Shown: piece by piece, positions 18,272-26,485 of the stretch | Layout of the letters: each line of letters opens with the position of its first letter | Position numbering within the stretch: the stretch's first letter is position 1 | Assembly (NCBI RefSeq): GCF_002564105.1 | Contig: NZ_PDBX01000001.1 | Coordinates: forward strand, 558,001-622,000 | Source of the DNA: Collimonas sp. PA-H2 | GTDB lineage: Bacteria > Pseudomonadota > Gammaproteobacteria > Burkholderiales > Burkholderiaceae_D | DNA length: 64,000 nucleotides | Reading direction: 5' to 3' | Notes under the pieces: generated by a model | The model's input: only the letters and a program-made list of their open reading frames with translations | What the model was told of the DNA's origin: nothing | Database searches by the model: none | Position numbers and translations under genes: made by a program

Positions 18272-20089
18272 TTAATGTGCAAACATCTGCAGATGTTCAA
18301 CCACCGGACCAAGCGCCAAGGCCGGTACGTAATTCAACACACCCACCAGCACCACCACACCGATCAGCAGCACGATGAACAGTGGCCCATGGGTCGGCAT
18401 CGTGCCGGAGTTCGGTTCCAGCCGCTTCTTGGCGGCAAACGAGCCAGCCATCGCCAGGATCGTGACAATGATGATGAAACGCCCGAACCACATGGCGATC
18501 GCCAGCATCACGTTATAGAACGGCGTGTTGGCTGACAGGCCGGCGAAGGCGCTGCCGTTGTTATTGGCGGCCGACGAGAAGGCGTACAGGATCTCGCTGA
18601 AGCCATGCGCCCCCGGGTTGGCGATGCCGGCCACGCCGGCAGTTGCCATGACGGCGATGGCTGTGCCGCCCAGCACCAGGATCGGTGTCGCCAGGATCGC
18701 GATCGATGTCATTTTCATTTCAAACGACTGGATCTTCTTGCCCAGGTATTCTGGGGTGCGGCCGATCATCAGGCCGGCGATGAACACCGCCATGATGGCG
18801 AACACCAGCATGCCGTACAGGCCGGAACCGACGCCGCCGAACACTACTTCACCCATCTGTATCAGGGCCATCGGCACCAGGCCGCCCAGTGCGGTGAAGG
18901 AATCGTGCATGGCGTTCACGGCGCCGCAGGAAGCCGCGGTGGTGACTGCCGCAAACAAGGCCGATGCGCTGATGCCGAAGCGGCTTTCCTTGCCTTCCAT
19001 ATTGCCGCCGGACTGCAGCAGGCTATGCGTCTGGTCGATGCCTATCGCGGTCAGGCCGGGATGCGACTGCTGTTCTGCATACATCACGACCGCGGTCATG
19101 ACGACGAAGATCAGGGTCATAGCCGCCAGCACCGCCCATCCCTGGCGGATATCGCCGACCATGAAGCCGAAGGTGAAGCACAGCGCCGCCGGAATCAGGA
19201 AAATCGCCAGCATCTGCATGAAATTCGACAACGGCGTCGGATTTTCATAAGGATGGGCCGAATTAGCGTTGAAGAAACCGCCGCCGTTGGTGCCCAGCAT
19301 CTTGATCGCTTCCTGCGACGCTACCGGACCCATGGCCAAGGTCTGCACCTTGGTGTTCATGGTTTCCAGCACCGGCTTGCCGGCTGCATCGTTGGCCGGT
19401 TGGCCGTCTGCGCCGACCTTTGGCTGCTGATAAGTCAGCGGCTGAACGATGGTCGCGTCCTTGTAGGAATCGAAATTCTGGATCACGCCCTGGCTGATCA
19501 GGAACACCGAGAAAATTACCGCCAGCGGCAACAGGATGTACGCCGTGGAACGGGTGATGTCGGTCCAGAAATTACCGATCGACTGTGCCGAATGGCGCGC
19601 GAAACCGCGGATCAGGGCAAAGGCAACCGCGATGCCGGTAGCAGCTGAAAAGAAGTTCTGCACGGCCAGCACCAGCATCTGGGTCAGGTAGCTCATCGTG
19701 CTTTCGCCCGAATAACCTTGCCAGTTGGTGTTACTGATAAAACTGACAGCTGTGTTGAAGGCAGAATCAGGGCTAAGATTAGCAAAGTGTTGCGGATTCA
19801 GCGGCAGCCAAAGCTGAAAGCGCTGCAAGCCATAGGTCGCCAGCGCGCCGATGGTATTGAAAATCAGCAGGGCCAGCGCATAGGTCTTCCAGTTCATCTC
19901 GGACTTGGCCTGGATGCCGGCGCAACGGTACAGCCATTGTTCGATCCGGTTAAACCAGCCGAAGCCGGTGACCGGAGCATGGTCGGAGGAGCCAGCGGCG
20001 ACCTGGACGATGTACTTCCCCAGCGGATAGCTCAAGACCAGCAGCACTCCCAGGAAAGCGATCAGCAACATGATGGATTGGGAGGTCAT
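18272..20089 (-). CDS. kdpA: KdpA, potassium channel-like subunit
   Basis: 605 aa, multi-spanning inner membrane protein related to the Trk/Ktr superfamily. The four pore-loop repeats are present; [11 protein letters not shown] and [18 protein letters not shown] are two of the selectivity loops. It forms the potassium entry path of KdpFABC. The start ATG is at 20089; the kdpF TGA ends at 20091, one base before it, and GGAATTC within the kdpF end gives a weak ribosome-binding site. Confidence 0.98.
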   Translation of the reverse strand: MTSQSIMLLIAFLGVLLVLSYPLGKYIVQVAAGSSDHAPVTGFGWFNRIEQWLYRCAGIQAKSEMNWKTYALALLIFNTIGALATYGLQRFQLWLPLNPQHFANLSPDSAFNTAVSFISNTNWQGYSGESTMSYLTQMLVLAVQNFFSAATGIAVAFALIRGFARHSAQSIGNFWTDITRSTAYILLPLAVIFSVFLISQGVIQNFDSYKDATIVQPLTYQQPKVGADGQPANDAAGKPVLETMNTKVQTLAMGPVASQEAIKMLGTNGGGFFNANSAHPYENPTPLSNFMQMLAIFLIPAALCFTFGFMVGDIRQGWAVLAAMTLIFVVMTAVVMYAEQQSHPGLTAIGIDQTHSLLQSGGNMEGKESRFGISASALFAAVTTAASCGAVNAMHDSFTALGGLVPMALIQMGEVVFGGVGSGLYGMLVFAIMAVFIAGLMIGRTPEYLGKKIQSFEMKMTSIAILATPILVLGGTAIAVMATAGVAGIANPGAHGFSEILYAFSSAANNNGSAFAGLSANTPFYNVMLAIAMWFGRFIIIVTILAMAGSFAAKKRLEPNSGTMPTHGPLFIVLLIGVVVLVGVLNYVPALALGPVVEHLQMFAH

Positions 20090-20090
20090 C

Positions 20091-20180
20091 TCAGAATTCC
20101 TCCGCTTTGATCAACGCCACGACCAGATACACCAGCAGCGCGACGGTGACTACCGCGCCGAGTACATAAAACGGGTTCAT
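20091..20180 (-). CDS. kdpF: KdpF, small stabilising subunit of the Kdp ATPase
   Basis: A 29-aa single-helix protein, [19 protein letters not shown]..., ending ALIKAEEF. Length, hydrophobic helix and position directly before kdpA match KdpF, which stabilises the complex in the membrane. Its ATG overlaps the TGA of a further small gene upstream (ATGA). Confidence 0.9.
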   Translation of the reverse strand: MNPFYVLGAVVTVALLVYLVVALIKAEEF

Positions 20181-20281
20181 TGACCATCCTCCAGCTTCTT
20201 GCAGCCCACTGCCAGCGCCCAGGTGACGATAAACATCGCCACGATCGCACCGACAAACATTCCATCCATTGCCAGGTCCAT
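20177..20281 (-). CDS. 34-aa single-helix membrane protein leading the kdp operon
   Basis: Reads MDLAMDGMFVGAIVAMFIVT... and ends [11 protein letters not shown]: a short acidic start, one transmembrane helix of about 22 residues and a basic CKK then acidic tail. GAGGG lies five bases before the chosen ATG (20281); in-frame ATGs at 20284 and 20293 are alternatives. Its TGA overlaps the kdpF ATG, so it is translationally coupled to the kdp genes. I do not recognise a named family. By size and position it may be an extra Kdp-associated subunit or a regulator of the complex. Confidence 0.7.
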   Translation of the reverse strand: MDLAMDGMFVGAIVAMFIVTWALAVGCKKLEDGQ

Positions 20282-20320
20282 CATTACCCTCATTACAGGT
20301 TAGTTTCGGTAGTGACAGGC

Positions 20321-20349
20321 TATAGAAAAGTTCCTAAAAATGTCGTAAA
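20321..20349 (-). promoter_or_regulatory. sigma70-type promoter of the kdp operon
   Basis: On the minus strand TTTACG (20349-20344) and TCTATA (20326-20321) are separated by exactly 17 bp. The -35 is poor, as expected for an activator-dependent promoter, and overlaps the innermost of the phased TTTAC repeats. The -10 is about 40 bp before the first small gene of the operon. Confidence 0.65.
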
Positions 20350-20392
20350 GAGAAAGTACGGGGGTGTAAACAAAGTGTAAAAAAGCCGTAAA
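20345..20392 (-). promoter_or_regulatory. KdpE-box-like array of phased repeats
   Basis: On the plus strand GTAAA occurs at 20345, 20366, 20377 and 20388, with GTACG at 20356. The spacings are 11, 10, 11 and 11 bp, so the repeats lie on one face of the helix, the classic layout for OmpR-family dimers on direct repeats. The minus-strand reading TTTTTACGGCTTTTTTACAC is very like the E. coli KdpE site as I remember it. The array ends at the -35 of the kdp promoter. A short hairpin AAAGCCG/CGGCTTT (20382-20402) overlaps its outer end. Confidence 0.7.
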
Positions 20393-20521
20393 AATCGGCT
20401 TTCGGCGCATGCATTCCTGCCATGAATCCGTTTCATGTCTTTTTTGCACCATCCGCCTTAATTTATCCAGGCAAACGCGGTACACTTTGAGCCTCGCCAG
20501 CTACCGCCGAAAAACATCTAC

Positions 20522-22708
20522 ATGCATTACGCCCTGGACCTGCGCACCTTTATATTCAGTCACTATTTCTATACTGGCTTGCGCATCGCCACCGGCGTCG
20601 TGGGGCTGACCATGCTGGTGCTGCAGTTCAGCGACCTGCCGACCGCGATGACGGTCTGCATCGGCGCCCTCTCCACCAGCCTGATGGATTTGCCGAGCAC
20701 GCTGCGGCACAAGTTCAACGAGATGCTGTCCAGCGTGCTGCTGTGCACCGCGGTGACGCTGATCATCAGCCTGTGCGCGCCGTTCCACTGGCTGCTGAGC
20801 ATCATGCTGGTGGTAGTCACCTTCCTCGCCAGCATGATGGTGGTGTATGGCAAAAAAGCCATGCCCCTGCAGTTTTCCGCCTTGTTCGTGATGACCTTGT
20901 CGATGGAAAACGCCATGAACGTGGAACAGGCGTTTTTCCACACCGGTCTGTTCCTTAGCGGCGGCCTGGCTTACCTGGCCTACTCGATGGCGGTATCGTG
21001 GTTCCTGCGCAGCCGCATCAAGCAGCAGGTGCTGGCGGAAGCGCTGTTCGAGCTGGCGCGCTATATCAATATCAAGGCCGACTTCTACGATATGCACGTC
21101 GACCTCGGCAGCCAGTTCAATCTCCTGGTGCGGCAGCAGATCGTGCTGGCTGAAAAACAGCAGGCCTCGCGCGACCTGATCCTGCGCGATCCGCGCAACC
21201 AGCAGGATGCGATCCTGGTGCAGGTGCACTTCGGCATGTTCGACCTCTACGAACACATCCTTTCGACCCATACCGACTATGCCATCCTGCGCCAGCACCT
21301 GGCCGACGCCGAAGTGCTGACCTACCTGCGCGACCTGGTCAACAAGGCTGCCAAGGATATCGAAGCGATCGCCTACGCCGTCACGCGCAAGCGGGCGTCC
21401 TTCGCCAGCGTCAGCTACAAGGCCGAAATGCGTTCGATCGAAGCGGAATTGCAGCAGTTGCAGCAGGACAGCCTGGCCGGCAAGGTCTCGGAAGAAGCGC
21501 TCGACATCCTGCGCGCGGCCTACGGCAAGATCGTCGACGCCATCGACATGATCAACCAACTGCATCACGCTACCCAAAGCGTGCAAGGACCGCTGCCGGT
21601 ATTGCTGGGCAAGGACATGACGCCGTTCCTGACCCAGCAGAAGTATCAGCTAGGAGTGCTGCTGTCCAACCTGCGCTGGCACTCGCCGACTTTCCGCTTT
21701 TCCGTGCGGGCGGCGCTGGCGATTTCCTGCGGCCTGCTGGCGGCGGATTCCCTGCCCTATGCCGGCCACGGCTACTGGATCGTGCTGACCATCGCCATCA
21801 TTCTCAAGCCCAGCTTCAGCCAGACCAAGCAACGGCGCGGCGACCGTCTGATCGGCACCCTGATCGGCTGCGTGGCGACAGCCCTGATCCTGCGTTTCGT
21901 GCACGAACCGGTGGCCCTGCTCGGGATCTTGTTCATGGCGACCGTGGCGGCGCCCGCCTTCATCTACGTCAAGTACCGCTACACGGCGATTGCCGCCAGC
22001 ATGCAGATCCTGCTGCAGATCAATCTGGTGATTCCCAGCAGCGGCCACGTCATCGGCGAGCGCCTGATCGATACCCTGATCGGCGCGGTGATCGCCACCG
22101 CTTTCAGTTTCGTGCTGCCGAGCTGGGAATACCGCACGCTGCCGCAGCTGATCAAGAATGTGATCAAGAACAACCAGCGCTTTCTCGACGCCAGCAACAA
22201 ACTGATGCAGGGCAAGGTGCTCGACGATTTCATCTACCGCCTGTGCCGCAAGCGTTTCCTCGACAGCATGTCAGAGTTGGCGTCGACCCTGGTGCGCATG
22301 CTCGACGAGCCGGTCAGCAAACACCGCGCGGTGGAAAACCTGAATCAGTTCATCGTCCAGAATTACCTGGTGATGGCGCATGTCGCCGCGCTGCGCATGC
22401 TGCTGCGGCGGAATGCCGAAGGCATGCCGCATGCCGCGGTCAATCTGGAACTGGATGCCGCCACCGCGCGCGTCTGCAAGACCCTGGGAGTGGCGGAGCA
22501 TGTGCTCAATCCTGATGCGCCGTTGGCGCCAGCCGATGCGCCCGGCGCCGCACCGCTGACGGCAACACCACAGGCGGCGGAGCCGCTGGCGGAAGCAGAG
22601 AATTGGCCGGCCTGGCATGCGCTGCAACAGCGCATGGAACTGCTGTATCAAGACAGTGAAAAGATTGCTGTCAACAGCGCCGCGATCGGCCGCATCCTGG
22701 CGGCATAA
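20522..22708 (+). CDS. FUSC-family (YccS/YhfK-like) inner membrane protein
   Basis: 728 aa. Two membrane blocks (about 20-165 and 395-530), each a bundle of short hydrophobic helices, flank a cytoplasmic alpha-helical region. A second soluble region and an Ala/Pro-rich linker (about 665-695) lie at the C-terminus. 'GYWIVLTIAIILKPSFSQTKQRRGDRLIGTLIG' in the second block is the FUSC/aromatic-acid-exporter signature. Such proteins are YccS/YhfK-like and are thought to export organic acids, but the substrate here is unknown. It is divergent from the kdp operon. No clear Shine-Dalgarno precedes the ATG. Confidence 0.8.
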   Translation: MHYALDLRTFIFSHYFYTGLRIATGVVGLTMLVLQFSDLPTAMTVCIGALSTSLMDLPSTLRHKFNEMLSSVLLCTAVTLIISLCAPFHWLLSIMLVVVTFLASMMVVYGKKAMPLQFSALFVMTLSMENAMNVEQAFFHTGLFLSGGLAYLAYSMAVSWFLRSRIKQQVLAEALFELARYINIKADFYDMHVDLGSQFNLLVRQQIVLAEKQQASRDLILRDPRNQQDAILVQVHFGMFDLYEHILSTHTDYAILRQHLADAEVLTYLRDLVNKAAKDIEAIAYAVTRKRASFASVSYKAEMRSIEAELQQLQQDSLAGKVSEEALDILRAAYGKIVDAIDMINQLHHATQSVQGPLPVLLGKDMTPFLTQQKYQLGVLLSNLRWHSPTFRFSVRAALAISCGLLAADSLPYAGHGYWIVLTIAIILKPSFSQTKQRRGDRLIGTLIGCVATALILRFVHEPVALLGILFMATVAAPAFIYVKYRYTAIAASMQILLQINLVIPSSGHVIGERLIDTLIGAVIATAFSFVLPSWEYRTLPQLIKNVIKNNQRFLDASNKLMQGKVLDDFIYRLCRKRFLDSMSELASTLVRMLDEPVSKHRAVENLNQFIVQNYLVMAHVAALRMLLRRNAEGMPHAAVNLELDAATARVCKTLGVAEHVLNPDAPLAPADAPGAAPLTATPQAAEPLAEAENWPAWHALQQRMELLYQDSEKIAVNSAAIGRILAA

Positions 22709-22810
22709 GAAGGCCATCACAGACCGGATATTCTCAAAAGAAAAGGATTTTCCTCAAGATAAAAGCAAACTGTTTCCTCGGCTAAGCGCAGTGAAATACT
22801 GGCATACGTA

Positions 22811-22842
22811 GTTTCCATATAGTACTATTTCTATGTGGAAAC
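22811..22842. promoter_or_regulatory. 12-bp inverted repeat upstream of the fimbrial-like gene
   Basis: GTTTCCATATAG (22811-22822) and CTATGTGGAAAC (22831-22842) pair over 12 bp with a single T-G wobble around an 8-base AT-rich loop. It ends 36 bp before the start codon, so it lies in the promoter or 5' leader of the 125-aa gene. It could be an operator or an mRNA hairpin that controls expression. Confidence 0.5.
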
Positions 22843-22878
22843 GCATTTGCGGGTTTTACGATCTTAGAAAGGGTAACA

Positions 22879-23256
22879 ATGAACATCGCCATCTTAAAAC
22901 TCGCTGCCGCCTCGGCCTTGCTGTCCCTAGCCTCCGGCGCCATGGCCAGCGCCAATGGCGGCATCATTCATTTCGTCGGCAGCATCGTCGAACCGCCTTG
23001 CAGCACCAGCAGCTTCGAAGCCGGCCAGATCAACATCCATTGCGAACAACGCAGCGCCTTCGACGTCTCGTTCCAGCGCATCGGCAGCAACGCCGGCTTT
23101 GCCAAGACAACGGTCACCTTGACGCGCGACGGCAAGCCATTGGGTAGCAAGGAAGCCAACGCCTACCGCATGGCCGTGCAGGGCGATACGCAGCTGGGAC
23201 TGTCTGCCCACGATGCGGCGGCCGGCCCCGTCATCATGACCATCAGCTATCTGTAA
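22879..23256 (+). CDS. orphan type 1 fimbrial-subunit-like secreted protein
   Basis: 125 aa with a clear signal peptide (KLAAASALLSLASGAMASA). The mature start 'GGIIHFVGSIVEPPCSTSS' copies the donor-strand region of type 1 pilins ('G-x-I-x-F-x-G-x-I-V-x-x-P-C'), and a second Cys (HCEQ) lies 14 residues later, the usual pilin disulfide. The protein is about 50 residues shorter than ordinary major pilins, ends MTISYL, and there is no usher or chaperone gene nearby. GAAAGGG precedes the ATG by about 6 bases. It may be a free secreted protein built on the pilin fold. Confidence 0.7.
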   Translation: MNIAILKLAAASALLSLASGAMASANGGIIHFVGSIVEPPCSTSSFEAGQINIHCEQRSAFDVSFQRIGSNAGFAKTTVTLTRDGKPLGSKEANAYRMAVQGDTQLGLSAHDAAAGPVIMTISYL

Positions 23257-23280
23257 GCGGCCAGCCAACGGCGGCGGCCA

Positions 23281-24180
23281 TCAGGCCGCGCCAAAACGCG
23301 CTTCCGGCAAACCGCGCACATCCGCCACGTGATGCAAGAACAGGCCGCCGGCGGCAGGCTCGGCCAGCAAGGCCGCCGGCGACAGCGATTCACGCGCGCT
23401 GGTGATATATAAATCATCCAGCTCCGCACCGCCGAACGCCACGCAGCTGGGTTGCGCCACCGGCACCTTGAGCACGCGCTCGATGCTGCCGTCCGGCGCC
23501 AGGCGCAGCACGCGATGGCCGCCCCACTGGGCATTCCACAGATAACCCTGGCTGTCGATGGCAGAACCGTCCGGCTCGCCCGGCTGTCCTGACAGATCGG
23601 CAAACAGGCGCTGCTTGCTGATCGTGCCGGCCGCGGTATCGTAGTCGCAGCAGCGGATCGTCTTGCTGAGCGAATCGCAGTAATACATGGTGTGGCCGTC
23701 CGGACTGAAGCAGATGCTGTTGCTGATCGCCACCGGCAGCAGCGCCAGGCGCTCCAGCGTCAGGTCGGTATTGAGCCGGTAGAACGAGGCGCAGGCAGCC
23801 ATGTCGGCGGCATCGTTCTTGGTGCCGAAGACGAAACGGCCGAAACGGTCGCAGCGGCCGTCGTTGACCCGGGTATGCGGCAGTTCAGCCTCGACCGCGC
23901 AAATCGGCGTTATCTGCCGATCGGAAAAACGGAACCAGGCCAGTTGCGAGGCCAGCCCCAGCAGCAGCCGGTCATCGTCCTCGCTCAGGGCAAAAGTCGC
24001 CAGCCGCTCCGGCATGGGCCAGCTCTGCGTCACGCCTGTGGCCGGTGTCAGGCACCACAAGGCGGCGCCGAGAATATCTGTCCACAGCAAACGCTGCGTG
24101 CGCCGGCACCACAGCACGCCCTCTCCCAACTGATGTTTACCGTCGAATACCAGGCTTGCGGTGGCTGCAGCAGCTGTCAT
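23281..24180 (-). CDS. SMP-30/gluconolactonase family sugar lactonase
   Basis: 299 aa six-bladed beta-propeller hydrolase. Metal ligands expected for the family are seen in LGEGVLW (Glu), VNDGRCDRFGRFVFG (Asn/Asp), ISNSICFSPDG (Asn) and EPDGSAIDSQG (Asp). In this regulon it should open the aldonolactone made by the SDR dehydrogenase, most likely L-arabinono-1,4-lactone to L-arabinonate. GAGG lies 7 bases before the ATG. It is 78 bp downstream of a porin gene, with an intrinsic terminator between, so it depends on read-through or its own promoter. Confidence 0.88.
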   Translation of the reverse strand: MTAAAATASLVFDGKHQLGEGVLWCRRTQRLLWTDILGAALWCLTPATGVTQSWPMPERLATFALSEDDDRLLLGLASQLAWFRFSDRQITPICAVEAELPHTRVNDGRCDRFGRFVFGTKNDAADMAACASFYRLNTDLTLERLALLPVAISNSICFSPDGHTMYYCDSLSKTIRCCDYDTAAGTISKQRLFADLSGQPGEPDGSAIDSQGYLWNAQWGGHRVLRLAPDGSIERVLKVPVAQPSCVAFGGAELDDLYITSARESLSPAALLAEPAAGGLFLHHVADVRGLPEARFGAA

Positions 24181-24191
24181 TACAGATCCTC

Positions 24192-24228
24192 GAAAAAAAT
24201 AATAACGAGGCCTTGCGACCTCGTTATT
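24192..24228 (-). terminator. Rho-independent terminator between porin and lactonase genes
   Basis: On the minus strand AATAACGAGG (24228-24219) and CCTCGTTATT (24210-24201) form a perfect 10-bp stem with an 8-base loop, followed by ATTTTTTTCG. It lies 29 bp after the porin stop and just before the lactonase ribosome-binding site. Partial termination would make the porin much more abundant than the lactonase. Confidence 0.85.
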
Positions 24229-24257
24229 GCATTACCCATCAGTTTAAAGCAAATAAA

Positions 24258-25352
24258 TCAGAACGAATGGCTGATGCCGGCATAGCCGCCATTCTGCGCA
24301 TGTCCCGGCAAAGGATTGTCGAACTCGGTGCCAAAGTCGGCATTGCCCTTGTTGCGCACCGTGCCGACGGCCGCATACAGCAAGGTCCGCTTCGACAGGT
24401 TGTAATTGGCGCCGACCATGAACAGGCTGGCGCTGCCGGCGTCATGATTGAGCTTGGCGTGGAAAGCGCCGCCGATCAGGGTCAGGGCCGGTGTCACTGC
24501 GTAGTTGGCGCCTATCCAGTAGTGATTCAGCTTGTCAGGCGCTGTGGGCGCGGCGGTATCCGGAGCAGAGATATTCTCGTAGCCGGCAAACAGCTTCAGC
24601 TGATCTATCGTGTAAGTGCCGCCCACGATCAGATCCTTGGACGCCGTGTAGACATCGGTATAGCGGCCATTGGCGTCGCGGATCACGTCATAAATGCCGC
24701 GCAGCTCCAGGCCACCGTTGGTGTACACCAGGGAGATGCCGTCGCTGCGGCCATTCTTGGTGGAACCGGCTTTTTCGCCCAGGCTGGTCTGGGCGGTGGC
24801 GTTGAAGCCGCTCCAGGTCGGCGTCTGGTATTCGATGACGTTGTTGGCGCCCGGCCAGTTGCGGCCCTTGACCAGGCTGGCGGTGCCCATGAATTGCTGG
24901 CCGGTCGGATCGAGGTACCAGACGTCGTTGACGATGAACAGATTCTTGCCGAACTTGATCGAACCGGCGCCGCCGTTCAGGCCGACGTACGAACGCCGAT
25001 TGAACAAGGCGCTGCCGTTGGTGGTGCCCTTGGTGGCGTCGAAGCCGGATTCCAGCAGGAAGAAGGCGCCCAGCCCGCCGCCCAGGTCCTCGGTACCCTT
25101 GAAGCCGATCATGCTGGTGCCCCACTGGTTGCCGGAAGCCGCCAGCTTGCTGCCGGTCTGGCCGGTCAGGTTGCCGCTGGCGTCTTTCAGGGCGACGCTG
25201 CTTTGGTAATCGACGCCGGCATCGACCCGGCCGTAGATGGTGACATTGGTTTGCGCCTGCGCCGGCATGGCAGCCAGGCCTAGCAGGCCGAATGCAGCGG
25301 TAGCCGCCAGCGCCTTGAGAGGTGCGCCCGAGGTGGTAGTGAAAAGCATCAT
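24258..25352 (-). CDS. Gram-negative general porin, sugar-regulon associated
   Basis: 364 aa. The signal peptide (about 33 residues) ends AMPAQA-QTNVTIYGRVDAGVDY. The mature N-terminus, the loop motif 'GFKGTEDLGGGLGAFFLLESGF' and the terminal 'GYAGISHSF' (closing Phe) are typical of the 16-strand Burkholderia/Neisseria-type trimeric porins. AAGGAG precedes the start by about 5 bases. Shared operator-like sequences with the chvE operon suggest that it brings the sugar across the outer membrane. Confidence 0.93.
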   Translation of the reverse strand: MMLFTTTSGAPLKALAATAAFGLLGLAAMPAQAQTNVTIYGRVDAGVDYQSSVALKDASGNLTGQTGSKLAASGNQWGTSMIGFKGTEDLGGGLGAFFLLESGFDATKGTTNGSALFNRRSYVGLNGGAGSIKFGKNLFIVNDVWYLDPTGQQFMGTASLVKGRNWPGANNVIEYQTPTWSGFNATAQTSLGEKAGSTKNGRSDGISLVYTNGGLELRGIYDVIRDANGRYTDVYTASKDLIVGGTYTIDQLKLFAGYENISAPDTAAPTAPDKLNHYWIGANYAVTPALTLIGGAFHAKLNHDAGSASLFMVGANYNLSKRTLLYAAVGTVRNKGNADFGTEFDNPLPGHAQNGGYAGISHSF

Positions 25353-25423
25353 ACGTCTCCTTGAATTTATTTTGTTTTATATGGGCCTGATGATCAGGCT
25401 GGCCCCATAGTAAGGATTCGATT

Positions 25424-25473
25424 GATATCCATCCAATGAATTTTTGCTCCACATCGATACTATGTTTGGTATC
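25424..25473. promoter_or_regulatory. GbpR operator candidate in the porin/gbpR divergent region
   Basis: A 24-bp block starting GATATC and containing CAATGAATTTTT (25424-25447), then 8 bp, then the palindrome GATAC-N8-GTATC (25456-25473). The same two parts with the same 8-bp gap occur upstream of chvE at 38911-38960. Twenty of 24 bases match in the first block, and about 32 of 50 overall. The palindrome has the interrupted dyad form bound by LysR-type regulators. Confidence 0.7.
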
Positions 25474-25541
25474 ATTTTGAGCGCTGCCTTGCGGCAAGAG
25501 AGATGCGGCGGCATATAAAAACATCAACTAAAGAGACAACC

Positions 25542-26483
25542 ATGTCCAACAACGACACTAATTGGTTCCTGCGCGCCCGCCTGAAAACCCGCCAGCTGCT
25601 CTTGCTGATAGCGCTCGACGAGGAACGCAATATCCATCGCGCCGCCGAAGCGCTCAACATGACTCAGCCGGCCGCTTCCAAGCAGCTCAAGGATCTGGAA
25701 GACATGCTGGATGTGCTGCTGTTCGAGCGGCTGCCGCGCGGCATGCGGCCGACCATCTACGGCGAGGCGATGATCCGCCATTCGCGCATGGCGCTAACCA
25801 GCCTGTCGCACGCGCATGACGACATCACCGCCTTGAAATCCGGCCTGTCCGGACAGGTCAATGTCGGCGCCATCCTGTCGCCCGGGATGGTGCTGCTGCC
25901 GCCGGCGATCGCGCGCCTCAAGCAGCAGGCGCCCATGCTGCGCATCGGCGTCGAGGTGGAGAGCAGCAATATCCTGCTGGAGCGCTTGCAGCGCGGTTCG
26001 CTGGATTTCCTGGTGGCGCGCATCATGGACCAGGACGACAACCGCAATCTCGAATACGAAGAATTGTCGGACGAGCCGGTATGCGTGGTGGCGCGGGTCG
26101 ATCATCCGCTGCGCCATGTCTCCAACCTGCAATTGAAGGATATCGCCGACAGCGGCTGGATCCTGCCGCCGAAAGGCAGCATCCTGCGCCACCGGGTTGA
26201 CATGATGTTCCACAAGGAGGGCCTGGCGCCGCCCGCCAATGTGGTCGACACCACCGCGATCCTGGTAATCAGCAGCCTGCTGCAGCAGACCGATTTCCTG
26301 CATGTGATGCCGGCCGAAGTGGCGCGCTTCTATGTGCAGGTCAATGTGCTGGCGATCCTGCCGATCGAACTGCCCTGCAAGATGGACGGCTTCGGCATCA
26401 TCACCCGGCGCCTGCAGATCCTGTCGCCGGGCGCGACCATCCTGCAGCAGACCATACGCGACGTCGCTGCGCAAATCTATTGA
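25542..26483 (+). CDS. gbpR: LysR-type regulator, GbpR-like
   Basis: 313 aa. The N-terminal helix-turn-helix reads 'RNIHRAAEALNMTQPAASKQLKDLE', followed by the periplasmic-binding-like effector domain (about 95-310). The phrase 'LFERLPRGMRPTIYGEAMIRHSRMALTSL' matches the GbpR (galactose-binding-protein regulator) branch that controls chvE-type sugar operons. I chose the ATG at 25542, which gives the usual N-terminus. It is divergent from the porin and lies 12 kb from chvE, unlike the adjacent gbpR-chvE layout known in Agrobacterium. Its stop is only 2 bp from the stop of the convergent SHMT-like gene. Confidence 0.85.
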   Translation: MSNNDTNWFLRARLKTRQLLLLIALDEERNIHRAAEALNMTQPAASKQLKDLEDMLDVLLFERLPRGMRPTIYGEAMIRHSRMALTSLSHAHDDITALKSGLSGQVNVGAILSPGMVLLPPAIARLKQQAPMLRIGVEVESSNILLERLQRGSLDFLVARIMDQDDNRNLEYEELSDEPVCVVARVDHPLRHVSNLQLKDIADSGWILPPKGSILRHRVDMMFHKEGLAPPANVVDTTAILVISSLLQQTDFLHVMPAEVARFYVQVNVLAILPIELPCKMDGFGIITRRLQILSPGATILQQTIRDVAAQIY

Positions 26484-26485
26484 GA

